Below are positions 9,472-18,688 of a stretch of 64,000 bases of DNA, piece after piece (the first letter of the stretch is position 1; the number at the start of each line of letters is the position of its first letter). A model generated the notes under the pieces. The model did not search any database, was not told the origin of the DNA, and saw nothing but the letters and a program-made list of their open reading frames with translations. Origin of the DNA: Acidisphaera sp. S103 (lineage in GTDB: Bacteria; Pseudomonadota; Alphaproteobacteria; Acetobacterales; Acetobacteraceae); the NCBI RefSeq assembly GCF_009765975.1, contig NZ_LMUJ01000036.1:187129-251128 (forward strand). Reading direction: 5' to 3'. Both the position numbers and the translations under genes were made by a program.

Positions 9472-10134
9472 ATGTCATCAACCACCCTCGCATCGACAGC
9501 CTACGGCCGCCTGCGGCGGGAAATCATCGCCGTCGAGATCCCCCCCGGCGCCCGCCTGCACACGCGCCAGCTCTGCGCGCGCTACGACATGGGCCTCAGC
9601 CCCATCCGAGAGGCGCTCAGCCGCCTCTCCAGCGAGGGCCTCGTCCGCCAATCCGACCAGCGCGGCTTCGTGGTAACGCCGCTGACCGCCGGCGACCTGG
9701 ACGCCCTGACCCGCACCCGCATCTGGCTGAACGAAATCGGCCTGCGCGAATCCATCGCCCACGGCGACGATGCCTGGGAAGAACAGGTGATCGTCAGCTT
9801 CCACCGCCTGTTCCGCATCCCCCGCTTCATCGACGACGCCCGCAACCAGGCCTGGGACGCCGCCCACCAGGTCTTCCATGCCGCCCTCGTTGCCGCCTGC
9901 CGCTCCCCGTGGCTGACCGGCTACTGCGAACAACTGTTCGACGCGTTCGAGCGCTATCGCAACCTCTCCGCCTTCACCGCCGCCGCCCGCCCTGGCCATA
10001 TCGACGAACATCGCGCCATCATGGAGGCAACCGTCGAACGCAACGCCGACCAGGCCTGCCAGCTAATACGAAATCATTACGAGCTGAGCGCCACACTGGT
10101 GCGCAAACAACTTTCCCTGGGGACACCGTCATGA
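9472..10134 (+). CDS. GntR family transcriptional regulator (FadR/FCD subfamily)
   Basis: DNA-binding regulator of 220 residues. The N-terminal winged helix-turn-helix (about residues 10-70) includes the recognition-helix region LSPIREALSRLSSEGLV. An all-helical FCD ligand-binding domain follows (about 80-210), with HQVFHAALVAAC and a late HIDEHRAIMEA metal/ligand-type His. It is divergent from tctC and overlaps the LVIVD gene by ATGA, so it probably regulates both operons in response to a carboxylate. That role is inferred from position. Confidence 0.9.
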   Translation: MSSTTLASTAYGRLRREIIAVEIPPGARLHTRQLCARYDMGLSPIREALSRLSSEGLVRQSDQRGFVVTPLTAGDLDALTRTRIWLNEIGLRESIAHGDDAWEEQVIVSFHRLFRIPRFIDDARNQAWDAAHQVFHAALVAACRSPWLTGYCEQLFDAFERYRNLSAFTAAARPGHIDEHRAIMEATVERNADQACQLIRNHYELSATLVRKQLSLGTPS

Positions 10135-11294
10135 TCGAGCAGGAATCAAAGAACTTCAAACTGATCGGTCACGATCCGTCCGCCGCCTTCGGCTGCGGCA
10201 GCCTGGTCGAAGTCCGCAACGGCCACGCCTATGTCGGCTCCGTCGGCGTCGACGGCGTCGAAGGCTTCACCGTCCACGACGTCCAGGACCCGCGCAAGCC
10301 GCGCAAGGTGTGGGAATTCAAGGCACCCCCCGGCATCCACATGCACAAGTTACGTTACGTGCATGAAAACCTGCTCTACGTGAACTCTGAACGCCTGCCC
10401 GGCGATCGAGGCGCCAACGCCCAAGGTGGCTTCTACATCTTCGACATCTCCATCCCGCACACCCCGCGCCAGGTCGGCTTCGTCAACATGCCCGGCAGCG
10501 GCCCGCACCGTTTCGGTGTCGACAACACCCGCCACCTTGCCTTCATGCCCTCCGACGCACCCGGCTGGGACAAACGCGTGATCTGGACTATGGACATCAA
10601 GAACCCCCTGAAGCCCGAACCCATCAGCATCTGGGGCCTGCCCTGGCAGAAATCCGAGGGCGGCGAACTCGGCAACGATCCCGTCCCCGGTGCCAACACC
10701 TGCACGCTGCACGGCCCGCCGATGATCCGCGGCGACCGTATGTTCGCGGCCTTCTGGGGCGGCGGCATGGCTGTCATCGACTGCGCCGACCTCACCGACA
10801 TGAAACTCCTCGGCCACGTCAAATGGTCGCCGCCCTTCGTCGGCTGCACCCACACCGCCTGGCCGATCGGCAACCGCCCCTATCTGGTCGTCACCGACGA
10901 AGCCCGAGGCAAGCAGAACTACTGGGACAGCCAGTTCATGTGGATCGTCGACATCCGCGACGAAACCAATCCCACGCCCGTTTCCACCTGGTTTCCCGAA
11001 CGCGAGAAATACTTCAACCGAGGCGGTCGTTTCGGCGCCCACAACATCCTTGAAAACGTAACGGACGACGGCCCCTGGGCCAACATCGTCTTCATCACCT
11101 ACTTCAACGCCGGCCTGCGCGCTGTCGATGTCAGCGACCCGCTGCGCCCCACCGAAATCGGCTGCTTCGTCCCCGGCGTCGCCGACGGCGAACGCGCCGT
11201 CCAATCCAACGACATCGGCGTTGACGACCGAGGCCTGCTCTACGTCATCGACCGCTGGGGTAAGGGCATGCACATCGTGGAGTACACCGGCTGA
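10131..11294 (+). CDS. LVIVD-repeat beta-propeller-like protein of unknown function
   Basis: A 387-residue protein built of repeated blade-like units of the LVIVD type. They are seen as GFTVHDVQDPRKPRKVWEF, GFYIFDISIPHTPRQVG, WTMDIKNPLKPEP, MAVIDCADLTDMK, MWIVDIRDETNPTPV and LRAVDVSDPLRPTEIG. No signal peptide is visible, so it appears cytoplasmic. The start at 10131 is coupled to gntR by ATGA overlap. Linkage to a TTT transporter and an amidohydrolase suggests a catabolic role, possibly enzymatic, but no activity can be assigned. The open frame extends far upstream in other genes' territory, and that extension is not used. Confidence 0.85.
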   Translation: MIEQESKNFKLIGHDPSAAFGCGSLVEVRNGHAYVGSVGVDGVEGFTVHDVQDPRKPRKVWEFKAPPGIHMHKLRYVHENLLYVNSERLPGDRGANAQGGFYIFDISIPHTPRQVGFVNMPGSGPHRFGVDNTRHLAFMPSDAPGWDKRVIWTMDIKNPLKPEPISIWGLPWQKSEGGELGNDPVPGANTCTLHGPPMIRGDRMFAAFWGGGMAVIDCADLTDMKLLGHVKWSPPFVGCTHTAWPIGNRPYLVVTDEARGKQNYWDSQFMWIVDIRDETNPTPVSTWFPEREKYFNRGGRFGAHNILENVTDDGPWANIVFITYFNAGLRAVDVSDPLRPTEIGCFVPGVADGERAVQSNDIGVDDRGLLYVIDRWGKGMHIVEYTG

Positions 11295-11530
11295 TGTGCA
11301 GCGCATGTGAAGGGGCCGACGAACAAGCCGGCATCAGCCCGATCCTGGCCGCAAGAGCACGCCGTATCGAAGCGCGCATGCCAGGCCCGAAAGTCCCAGA
11401 CCAGTACTGGGACATTCTCCTCGGCCACGCCGGCGGTTCGGTGCCATGGCCGGAAACCCGGCGCATGCTGACAGCCCTGGACCAGGCAGAACAACGCCCC
11501 GGCGCCGCCCTACGCTGCGACGCCGCCTGA
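11294..11530 (+). CDS. small hypothetical protein coupled to the LVIVD gene
   Basis: A 78-residue ORF whose ATG shares a base with the preceding stop (TGATG), an arrangement typical of translational coupling. It starts with a Cys pair (MCSACEG) and is otherwise soluble. No family is recognised. The coupling is the main argument that it is real. It ends just before a dense block of hairpins. Confidence 0.45.
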   Translation: MCSACEGADEQAGISPILAARARRIEARMPGPKVPDQYWDILLGHAGGSVPWPETRRMLTALDQAEQRPGAALRCDAA

Positions 11531-11546
11531 CGGGGTAAAGTAAGGC

Positions 11547-11719
11547 GAGGGGCGCCGCCCCTCGACCCCGTCAAAGGCAGAGCCTTTGAAATCCATTCAT
11601 GGGGTATGGGGAGGAGGGCCAACTCGGAGGTTGCAACATCGACGTTGGCCCTCCTCCCCATACCCCATACAAGGTTCCAAGGGGCCTCGCCCCTTGGCGG
11701 GTCCAGGGCGGAGCCCTGG
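11547..11719. repeat. stacked-hairpin intergenic element with a 70-bp central palindrome
   Basis: Five inverted repeats lie in a row. They are 11547-11563 (gaggggcgccgcccctc), 11571-11589 (tcaaaggc/gcctttga), a central pair of perfect 25-bp arms at 11599-11623 and 11644-11668, 11677-11697 (ccaagggg/ccccttgg), and 11703-11719 (ccagggc/gccctgg). The 20-nt centre itself contains the palindrome gttgcaac. The side hairpins flank the long one symmetrically. It may act as a bidirectional transcription or mRNA-stability barrier, or be a dispersed repeat. There is no T-run, so it is not a classical terminator. Confidence 0.85.
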
Positions 11720-11794
11720 CCTTCCTTCACTCACCTGGACACCGTCGCACCCCCGACGCTATATCTATCCAGCTATAGCGAGGGAGGATGAACC

Positions 11795-13291
11795 ATGGAT
11801 GCCAACACATCTGAAGGCCGGCTCAGCAGCAGCGCGAAGGCGTTTATCGCCCGCAAACACAAGCTTCTGATCGACGGACAATGGGTCGACGCCAAGTCCG
11901 GCAAGACCTTCGCCGTGTATGACCCGTCCAACGGCCAGCAAATTGCCCAGGTCGCCGAAGGCGGCGCCGAGGACATTGACCTCGCCGTCAAAGCCGCCCG
12001 CCGAGCCTTCGAGGACGGCCCCTGGTCGAAGATCAAGCCCGTGGAGCGCGGCAAGATGGTCTGGCGTCTGGGCGACATCCTGGAAGCCCACGCCGACGAG
12101 CTGGCCGAACTGGAATCGCTCGACAACGGCAAGCCGATCCGCGACGCAAGAGCCGTCGATCTGCCGTTCGGCGCCGAATTGCTGCGTTACATGGGCGGCT
12201 GGTCAACCAAGATAAACGGCGCACACATTTCGATCTCCGCCCCCGGCGACTGGCACGCCTATTCGATGCGTGAACCGGTCGGCGTCGTCGGCCAGATCAT
12301 CCCCTGGAACTTCCCGCTGCTGATGGCGGTATGGAAGATCGCCCCGGCCCTGGCCGCCGGCTGCACCATCGTGCTGAAACCGGCGGAACAGACCCCGCTC
12401 ACAGCCATCCGCCTGGGTGAGTTGATCACCGAGGCCGGCTTCCCGCCCGGCGTCGTTAACGTCGTCACCGGCGACGGCACCCCCGGCGCCGCCCTGGCCG
12501 CCCACCCCGATGTAGACAAAGTCGCCTTCACCGGCTCCACCGAGGTCGGCAAGCTCATCGTCCAGGCCGCCGCCGGCAACCTGAAGAAAGTCTCACTGGA
12601 ACTCGGCGGCAAATCGCCGGCCATCGTCTTCCCCGATGCCGACCTGTCCGTCGCCATCCCCGGCGCCGCCAACGGCATCTTCTTCAATATGGGCCAGTGC
12701 TGCACCGCCGGCTCCCGCCTGTTCGTGCATGAACGCGTGTTCGACAAGGTCATGACCGGCCTGTCCGACGAAGCGTCCAAGCTGAAGATCGGCCCCGGCC
12801 TCGACCCGGCCACCCGCATCGGCCCGCTCGTTTCCGACGAACAGTTCCGGCGCGTGACCGGCTTCCTGGCGTCCGGCCGTGAACAAGGCGCCGAAGTCGT
12901 CACCGGCGGCAAGCGCTTCGGTAACGAAGGCTACTTCGTCGAACCCACGATCCTGACCAAGACGACGCCGGAAATGAAGGTCGTCCGCGAGGAAATCTTC
13001 GGCCCGGTCGTCTGCGCGATCCGCTACAACGACGACGACCTGGAGCGCATCGCCCGCAACGGCAACGCCACCGAATACGGCCTCGCCGCCTCGATCTGGA
13101 CCCGAGACATCGGCGTGGCGCACAAGATGGCCCGCAAGCTGAAGGCCGGCACGGTCTGGATCAACGTGCACAACTTCAACGACGTCGCCCTGCCGTTCGG
13201 CGGCTACAAGCAGTCCGGCTGGGGCCGCGAAATGGGCTACGAGGCGATCGAACTCTACACCGAAGTCAAGGCCGTCGTCGCGCTGCTGTAA
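11795..13291 (+). CDS. aldehyde dehydrogenase family protein
   Basis: NAD(P)-dependent aldehyde dehydrogenase of 498 residues, the usual ALDH length. The catalytic Cys lies in GQCCTAGSR (second Cys, residue 303) and the general-base Glu in LELGGKSP (residue 269). The cofactor-site segments IIPWNFPLL and FTGSTEVG are present. The substrate is unknown. The overall pattern resembles the betaine/phenylacetaldehyde/retinal-type ALDH group. It stands alone, with a hairpin element before it and a dispersed repeat after it. Confidence 0.94.
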   Translation: MDANTSEGRLSSSAKAFIARKHKLLIDGQWVDAKSGKTFAVYDPSNGQQIAQVAEGGAEDIDLAVKAARRAFEDGPWSKIKPVERGKMVWRLGDILEAHADELAELESLDNGKPIRDARAVDLPFGAELLRYMGGWSTKINGAHISISAPGDWHAYSMREPVGVVGQIIPWNFPLLMAVWKIAPALAAGCTIVLKPAEQTPLTAIRLGELITEAGFPPGVVNVVTGDGTPGAALAAHPDVDKVAFTGSTEVGKLIVQAAAGNLKKVSLELGGKSPAIVFPDADLSVAIPGAANGIFFNMGQCCTAGSRLFVHERVFDKVMTGLSDEASKLKIGPGLDPATRIGPLVSDEQFRRVTGFLASGREQGAEVVTGGKRFGNEGYFVEPTILTKTTPEMKVVREEIFGPVVCAIRYNDDDLERIARNGNATEYGLAASIWTRDIGVAHKMARKLKAGTVWINVHNFNDVALPFGGYKQSGWGREMGYEAIELYTEVKAVVALL

Positions 13292-13334
13292 CACCAGCAG
13301 CCGTCGTCATTGACCCTTCGGCGTCGCCGTGCAA

Positions 13335-13428
13335 CCGTCATGGCGGGCGGAGGCCGCCGTCCATGCCTTTGTTTTCGCTGATAAAAGGCGTGGACAGTGC
13401 TCGGGCCTGACCCGGGTATCAGCATGAC
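13335..13428. repeat. dispersed palindromic repeat, family A copy 2
   Basis: Outer ends ccgtcatggc and gcatgac enclose a 12-bp inverted repeat, gtccatgccttt at 13359-13370 and aaaggcgtggac at 13384-13395. It lies in the 168-bp gap between the aldehyde dehydrogenase and the convergent efflux operon. Confidence 0.75.
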
Positions 13429-13459
13429 AAACATGGACAGAACCGGGAGCGGGCCTCGC

Positions 13460-14350
13460 TCAGTGCGCCGTCCCCGGCTCGATCGTGACCGTCGCCGTCC
13501 GCCCGATCACCAGTTCCATCCCCGCCGGCACCGAATCCGGCTTCACCCGCACCGGCACCCGCTGCGCCAGCCGCACCCAGTTGAACGTCGGGTTGATGTT
13601 GGCCAGCAGGTCGGGGCTGTCCGTCCGCTCCCGATCCGCGATCCCGGTGGCAATGCTCTCCACATGCCCGGTCAGCTCCCGGGATTCCCCCATCAGCCGC
13701 ATGACCGCCCGATCGCCGATCTGGATTTTCGGCAGCTTGGTCTCCTCGAAATAGCCCTCGATCCGGATCGTCGCGCTGTCCACCAGCGCCATCACGCCCT
13801 TGCCCGTGGTCACGTAATCCCCCGGCTCCAGCGCCACGTTGGTCACCGTCCCATCCACCGGGCTGATCACTACGGTCCGCCGCAAATTCAGGTCCGCCAC
13901 CGCCCGATCCGCCACCGCCTCCCGATACGCCGCCTGAGCTGATTCGGCGTTGGTTTCCCGCTGTTGCTGCGCCTCCTCCGACACCGACAACTGGTTCAGC
14001 CGCTGGTAGCGGTTCGCCTCCCGCTGGGCCTCATCCATCGTCGCCTTGCGGCTGGCCATCGCCGCGTCCGCCTGCGCCAGCGCCAACTCGAACCGGTCCG
14101 GATCGATCCGGAACAGCTCATCGCCACGCTTCACCGTCTGGTTGTCCCGCACCATCACCTGAGTGACCAGCCCGGACACGTCCGGCGCGATGGTGACCAC
14201 GTCGGCCCGCACCCGCCCATCCCGAGTCCACGGCGCCTCCTGGTAATACGCCCACAGGCCTCGGCCCGCGACCAGTGCGACGGCAACGATCACCAGCGTC
14301 AGGACCGGACGGCCGACATTGAACGCGAAACGGCGGAAGAACGGTTTCAT
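13460..14350 (-). CDS. HlyD/EmrA/AaeA-type membrane fusion protein
   Basis: Periplasmic adaptor of an efflux system, 296 residues. An N-terminal membrane anchor (about 14-34) is followed by a biotinyl-lipoyl-like half motif (DVSGLVTQVMVRDNQTVKRGD). A coiled-coil hairpin (about 95-155) and the second lipoyl half with VVISPVDGTVTN come next. The ATG at 14350 overlaps the DUF1656 stop by ATGA. The gene order FUSC-DUF1656-HlyD matches AaeB-AaeX-AaeA-type systems, which export aromatic acids in enterobacteria. The substrate here is inferred, not shown. Confidence 0.88.
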   Translation of the reverse strand: MKPFFRRFAFNVGRPVLTLVIVAVALVAGRGLWAYYQEAPWTRDGRVRADVVTIAPDVSGLVTQVMVRDNQTVKRGDELFRIDPDRFELALAQADAAMASRKATMDEAQREANRYQRLNQLSVSEEAQQQRETNAESAQAAYREAVADRAVADLNLRRTVVISPVDGTVTNVALEPGDYVTTGKGVMALVDSATIRIEGYFEETKLPKIQIGDRAVMRLMGESRELTGHVESIATGIADRERTDSPDLLANINPTFNWVRLAQRVPVRVKPDSVPAGMELVIGRTATVTIEPGTAH

Positions 14351-14559
14351 GATTGCATCCAAGAGGACATGACGCTGGCCACGGCGGCCAGGATCAGGAC
14401 GTACAGCGACAAATCCACCAGCGCCCGGTGCCACACCAGCCGATAGAAACCGATAGCGGCCAGACAACGGCGCAGCACCGCGATCAGCGCCAGCGCGATC
14501 AGCGCCCAGACCAGCAGCACCGGGACGAACACACCATAGACGTCGAACTCACCGATCAT
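14347..14559 (-). CDS. DUF1656 / AaeX-like small inner-membrane protein
   Basis: A 70-residue protein with two membrane helices (about 9-29 and 47-66) separated by a basic loop. It starts MIGEFDVYGVFVPVLLVW, characteristic of the DUF1656/AaeX family found between the FUSC permease and the HlyD adaptor. It overlaps both neighbours by ATGA, so the three products are probably made together. Its role in the efflux complex is not known. Confidence 0.87.
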   Translation of the reverse strand: MIGEFDVYGVFVPVLLVWALIALALIAVLRRCLAAIGFYRLVWHRALVDLSLYVLILAAVASVMSSWMQS

Positions 14560-16697
14560 GCCGCCTCCCTCGCCAGCCCACCCGGCGGCGGCGTCGGATG
14601 GAACGGTTCGGCATCGGCGAACAGCCCCCGCCTGATGCCCACCAGTTGCAGCAGAAGATCGCCGGCCCCCGCCATCGCGACGGCGGCATCCAGCGCCCGG
14701 TCGATGTCGCTCAGCAGAGCAGGGGAGGGCGACCGCACCCGCCCCGCCACCACCTGATCATGGAAATGCCGGGCGGTGCCGGCGACCACATCGTCCACGG
14801 CCGCCCGCAACGGCAGCGGCAGGCCGTCGCGATCATGCTGCAGGTCGATCATGTTGATACCAATACGCAGGTCGGCCAGCACATCCGCCGCCGCCAGCTC
14901 GTTGTCCGTTCCGATCGCCGCCAGCCGAGGCACCAGCAGCCCCAGCCGATCTATCAGTAGCGCCGACAACGCCCCCCGCTGATGCGGCTCCCGGTGGTTC
15001 GGAATGGCCGCCAGATCGCGCCAGTTCGCCCGCAACAACCGCCTCGCACTCCATTCCGCGCCAACCGACCGCATCAGCGCGGTCACCACCGCCGCCCCCG
15101 CGACACCCAGGATCGCCGCGATACTGCCATCGGCATACGTCACGAAATCCGCCGCGTAGGCACTTTCCAGGCTCAGCAGCGTCGCCGTCAGGAAGCCCAG
15201 CGGCGTGCCCAATAGCTGTGTGGCGGGCATCGCGATCAGCAGGCCCACCGGCACGAAGAACGCCGCCAGCACGAGTGTCAACATCTCGAAATCATGCACC
15301 AGCGGCAGGATGGCGAACAGCCCGATGCCGACCGCCACCGCGGCGATGACCACGCTCAGCAGCATGCCCTTCAGCGCCGGGGTCGGGTCGTCCAGCGCGG
15401 CGAACAGACAGCACGCCGCCGCCGCCAGGGCTGCCATGTTGCCGCCGGCCGCCCAGCCCGTGCCGATCCAGAACGCGCACACCAGCATGACTGTGATGAC
15501 CGCCGCGAGGCCCGACAACAGCGCCAGCCCACGATCGTGGTGCTGCCGGTCCGGTGCATGCGTATGCACGGCGAGCGGGTGCGCCAGCGCGCCGCCACCC
15601 TGTTCGACGTGCTGACGCAGATCGCGCATGTCCTGCCGCAGATCGACCAGTTGACCCAGGCGCTGCAGCACGCTGCCGCGCATGATGTCAGTCCACCCGG
15701 CGCGCGGATCGGTCTCCGCCTGGCATCGGGCGATCGACGCCCGCATCCGATCGGCCTCGCTGCGCGGCGGCGGCGGCTGGACCGCCCGCACCCATACGCC
15801 CATGTCCGCCAGCAGCCGCGTCAGGCCGGGAGTCATCCCGCCCTCCGCCCGCAGCGCACCCAGTCGGTCATTGATCGACGACAACAGCGGCAGCAGCAGC
15901 ACCATCCGCTTCTGCAACTCGGTCACCCATCGCGTCGCCGTCTGGTAGCGGGAGGTATCGTAGGCAAGGTGCGATCCCAGCAACCGCAATTCAACGACAT
16001 CCGCCGCCAACTGGATATGTGCCTGCCGCTTGTCGAGATCGGGCCGGCCGGCCAGCACGTCCTCGGTCCAGTTGAATGCGTTGCCAGCCCAGATGAGGAT
16101 CCGCATGCTCAGCGCCGGCCCCAGTTCGCGTGGAAACACCACGGTGCCGATGACGGTCGTGCAGATGATGCCGAGCCAGATTTCCTCGACGCGGGCGAGC
16201 GCGATGGACCAGATCGCATCCGGCGTGGTGACGGCTGGGAAGCCGATCAGCGCGGCGGTATAGCCGGCCAGCATGAACACATAGCTGCGCGGCGTGCGGT
16301 CCAGCAACGCGATGTAGAGGCACCCGCCCACCCAGACAGCCAGCGCCGTGGTCAGCAATTCCGGCGCGTCCACCAGGTTCGGCACCAGCGCGATCGTCGC
16401 CGATGCGCCGATCGCCGTGCCGATCAGGCGATAGATCGCCTTGGAGCGCATCGCCCCGGTCAACGGTTGCGAAACGATATAGACTGTCGCCATCGCCCAG
16501 TACGGTCGATCCAGCCCGATGGCCATCGCGATGTACAGCGCCGCGATCGCCGAGGCGAAGGTCTTCAACGAATAGATCCAGTCGCTGATGCCAGGCCACC
16601 GGCTCATCGGCCGGTGATCCGGACCGACCTTGTCTGTGGGCCGGTATTGGCCCCATGCTGGGGGCGACTGATTCGGACTGTGAACGGCATGGGTCAC
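14556..16697 (-). CDS. FUSC family (AaeB-like) efflux permease
   Basis: Inner-membrane transporter of the fusaric-acid-resistance/aromatic-acid-exporter superfamily, 713 residues from a GTG at 16697. Two clusters of about five to six helices are seen (roughly residues 45-190 and 395-540). Each is followed by a cytoplasmic helical domain. An ATG at 16607 (MSRWPGISDW) would remove a disordered 30-residue leader and matches usual family starts. Neither start has a strong ribosome site. The gene forms an operon with DUF1656 and HlyD genes and is divergent from a CoA-transferase. Confidence 0.88.
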   Translation of the reverse strand: MTHAVHSPNQSPPAWGQYRPTDKVGPDHRPMSRWPGISDWIYSLKTFASAIAALYIAMAIGLDRPYWAMATVYIVSQPLTGAMRSKAIYRLIGTAIGASATIALVPNLVDAPELLTTALAVWVGGCLYIALLDRTPRSYVFMLAGYTAALIGFPAVTTPDAIWSIALARVEEIWLGIICTTVIGTVVFPRELGPALSMRILIWAGNAFNWTEDVLAGRPDLDKRQAHIQLAADVVELRLLGSHLAYDTSRYQTATRWVTELQKRMVLLLPLLSSINDRLGALRAEGGMTPGLTRLLADMGVWVRAVQPPPPRSEADRMRASIARCQAETDPRAGWTDIMRGSVLQRLGQLVDLRQDMRDLRQHVEQGGGALAHPLAVHTHAPDRQHHDRGLALLSGLAAVITVMLVCAFWIGTGWAAGGNMAALAAAACCLFAALDDPTPALKGMLLSVVIAAVAVGIGLFAILPLVHDFEMLTLVLAAFFVPVGLLIAMPATQLLGTPLGFLTATLLSLESAYAADFVTYADGSIAAILGVAGAAVVTALMRSVGAEWSARRLLRANWRDLAAIPNHREPHQRGALSALLIDRLGLLVPRLAAIGTDNELAAADVLADLRIGINMIDLQHDRDGLPLPLRAAVDDVVAGTARHFHDQVVAGRVRSPSPALLSDIDRALDAAVAMAGAGDLLLQLVGIRRGLFADAEPFHPTPPPGGLAREAA

Positions 16698-16877
16698 CCC
16701 GGGGTGGAGATTGGCGAAAGACGAGGTTCGGCGTCCTGTACTGCGCGGCTCCGTGGTATCGGTTCGGCTCTCCCTGGTCCATCCCGCGGTGTCCGAGATG
16801 TTCGCGGGCGTGGGTTCGCGGCATGATGCCGCCGGACGATCACAAGACCGTAATCACAACACGGGGAGATGACCACC

Positions 16878-18290
16878 ATGGCGCATGACGCCTTACGCAC
16901 CATCCTGCCGAGCACCGGCCTGTCCGCCGAACGGGCGGCTGCCGTAACCTTCACCGGCGGCACCGATCCGATCCTGCCCACCCCGTTCCGCGTCGGAGAG
17001 GCCGGCGCCGCGACACTGGCCGCGACCGGCCTGGCCGCCGCCGATCTGTGGGAACTGCGCACCGGCCGGCGCCAGGACATCGCCGTCGATGTCCGCCAGG
17101 CCACGGCGTCGTTGCGCAGCGCGCATTACCTGAAGGTCGGCGACGGCCACATCTCCTCCGCGCGCAACCCGATCATGGGCGTCTACCCCACGAAAGACGG
17201 CCGCTGGAGCTACGTCCACGCCAACTTCCCCAACCACCGCGCCGCCGCCGTGAAAGTCCTGGGCTGCGAGGAAACCCGCGAGTCGGTCACCAAAGCGGTG
17301 GCCACCTGGAACGCCCTGGACCTGGAGGAAGCCATCCTGGCCGCCAAGGGCGCCGGCGGCATGGTGCGGACCAAGGCCGAATGGGCTGAGCATCCCCAGT
17401 CCGCCGCCATCGCCGCGCTGCCGCTGATGGAGATCATCCGCATCGGCGATGCCCCGGCCGAACCGCTGCCGCCAGGCGACCGCCCGTTGTCGGGCATCCG
17501 CGTGGTCGATATCACCCGCGTGCTGGCCGGCCCGACCTGTGCCCGCACACTGGCCGAACACGGCGCCGATGTGATGAAAATCTCCGCCGAACATCTGCCC
17601 AACCTGGGCTACCAGGAGCTCGACACCGGCCTGGGCAAGCTGTCCACCTATCTCGATCTGCGCGAGCAACAGAACGTCGACACACTGCGTGGCCTGATCA
17701 AGGACGCCGACGTGTTCTCCCAAGGCTACCGCCCCGGCACGCTGGGTGCGCGCGGTCTTTCGCCTGAAGAACTGATCGCGCTGCGTCCCGGCCTGGTCTA
17801 TGTCTCGCTGTGCGCGTTCAGCCACGCCGGCCCCTGGGCATCCCGCCGCGGCTTCGACACCGTGGTGCAGACCGTCAGCGGCATCACCGCCCGCCAGGCC
17901 GAAATCGTTCCGGGCAAGACCCCGGGACCGCAGTTCTATCCGCTGTCCGCGATCGATTACTGCACCGGCTACCTGATGGCGGCCGGCGCGATGATCGCGC
18001 TGAAACGCCGGGCTCAGCAGGGCGGCAGTTGGCTGGTCCGCATCTCCCTGGCCCAGGTCGGCAAATGGATCGTCGACCGCGGCGAGGTCCCGGCCGAAGC
18101 GCTGCGCGACATCCCGGAGGAATTCACCGCCGAGGAACTCGATCGCTGGTCGATGACCACAGACACACCATCCGGCCGCCTGCGCCACCTCGGCCCCGTC
18201 GTCCAAATGTCTGAAACCGCCCCCCGCTGGGCCCGTCCCGCCGTGCCGCTGGGCTACCACCCCCCCGTCTGGCCGCCACGCGGCGGCTAG
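16878..18290 (+). CDS. CoA-transferase family III (CaiB/BaiF) protein
   Basis: Formyl-CoA transferase/CaiB-type enzyme that moves CoA between carboxylic acids, 470 residues. The core motif LSGIRVVDITRVLAGPTCARTLAEHGADVMKI (about 205-237) is the family CoA-binding segment. GYRPGTLGARGLSPEEL and VYVSLCAFSHAGPW are also typical. The N-terminal ~190 residues look like a diverged half-copy, as in longer members. The start at 16878 has GGGGAG nine bases upstream. The ATG at 16869 abuts that site, so it is less likely. The substrate is unknown. Confidence 0.85.
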   Translation: MAHDALRTILPSTGLSAERAAAVTFTGGTDPILPTPFRVGEAGAATLAATGLAAADLWELRTGRRQDIAVDVRQATASLRSAHYLKVGDGHISSARNPIMGVYPTKDGRWSYVHANFPNHRAAAVKVLGCEETRESVTKAVATWNALDLEEAILAAKGAGGMVRTKAEWAEHPQSAAIAALPLMEIIRIGDAPAEPLPPGDRPLSGIRVVDITRVLAGPTCARTLAEHGADVMKISAEHLPNLGYQELDTGLGKLSTYLDLREQQNVDTLRGLIKDADVFSQGYRPGTLGARGLSPEELIALRPGLVYVSLCAFSHAGPWASRRGFDTVVQTVSGITARQAEIVPGKTPGPQFYPLSAIDYCTGYLMAAGAMIALKRRAQQGGSWLVRISLAQVGKWIVDRGEVPAEALRDIPEEFTAEELDRWSMTTDTPSGRLRHLGPVVQMSETAPRWARPAVPLGYHPPVWPPRGG

Positions 18291-18439
18291 GGGAGCGGCA
18301 TTCCGGACCTTGTTGTGGTCGTGCCACGCACGGCCATAACAAGGAAGGGCCTAAAAGAGTCTTCGCGGTGGAGTGTTCCGCCTTCGCGGGCATCGCGGTT
18401 CGGCGATGCCGTCAACAAGGAAGCAATCAAGCGGACACA

Positions 18440-18480
18440 GAGTTTCACTGAGTTCGCACGGAGTTTCACAGAGTTCGTGT
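18440..18480. repeat. 21-bp imperfect tandem duplication
   Basis: Two adjacent units share gagtttcac-N-gagttcg. The duplication overlaps the left arm of the inverted-repeat segment and explains its 10-nt insertion. Confidence 0.7.
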
Positions 18481-18604
18481 TTCAATCGGCAGATCAAGGT
18501 GCGCTTGCACGCGCGGGTCAGGTAAGGCACTTCGATGCAACGAATTCAAGGATGAAGCCCGGACATTATACTAACGGTCGCCGATGCCAACGCTTCCGTC
18601 AGCC

Positions 18605-18643
18605 CCATCCGTCATCCCCATCCGTCATCCCCATCCGTCATGC
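18605..18643. repeat. 13-bp tandem triplication
   Basis: Three consecutive units of ccatccgtcatcc occur, the last ending gc instead of cc. The last unit runs into the family A hairpin repeat. Confidence 0.8.
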
Positions 18644-18688
18644 CGACGAAGGTCGGCATCCACGCCTTTTACATGTAAAAACAAAGGT
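18635..18688. repeat. dispersed palindromic repeat, family A copy 3
   Basis: It starts ccgtcatgccgac with the gccgac/gtcggc hairpin, followed by atccacgcctttt. The right half is degraded, with only aaaacaaagg left of the returning arm. The left half is nearly identical to copies at 4925 and 61484. Confidence 0.7.

Noticed and set aside
8493-10130. Upstream extension of the LVIVD gene's open frame
   Set aside because: It runs antisense through tctC and in a wrong frame through gntR. The coupled ATG at 10131 is the natural start.
11547-11719. Intrinsic terminator of the gntR-LVIVD operon
   Set aside because: The hairpins are strong, but no T-run follows any of them on either strand.
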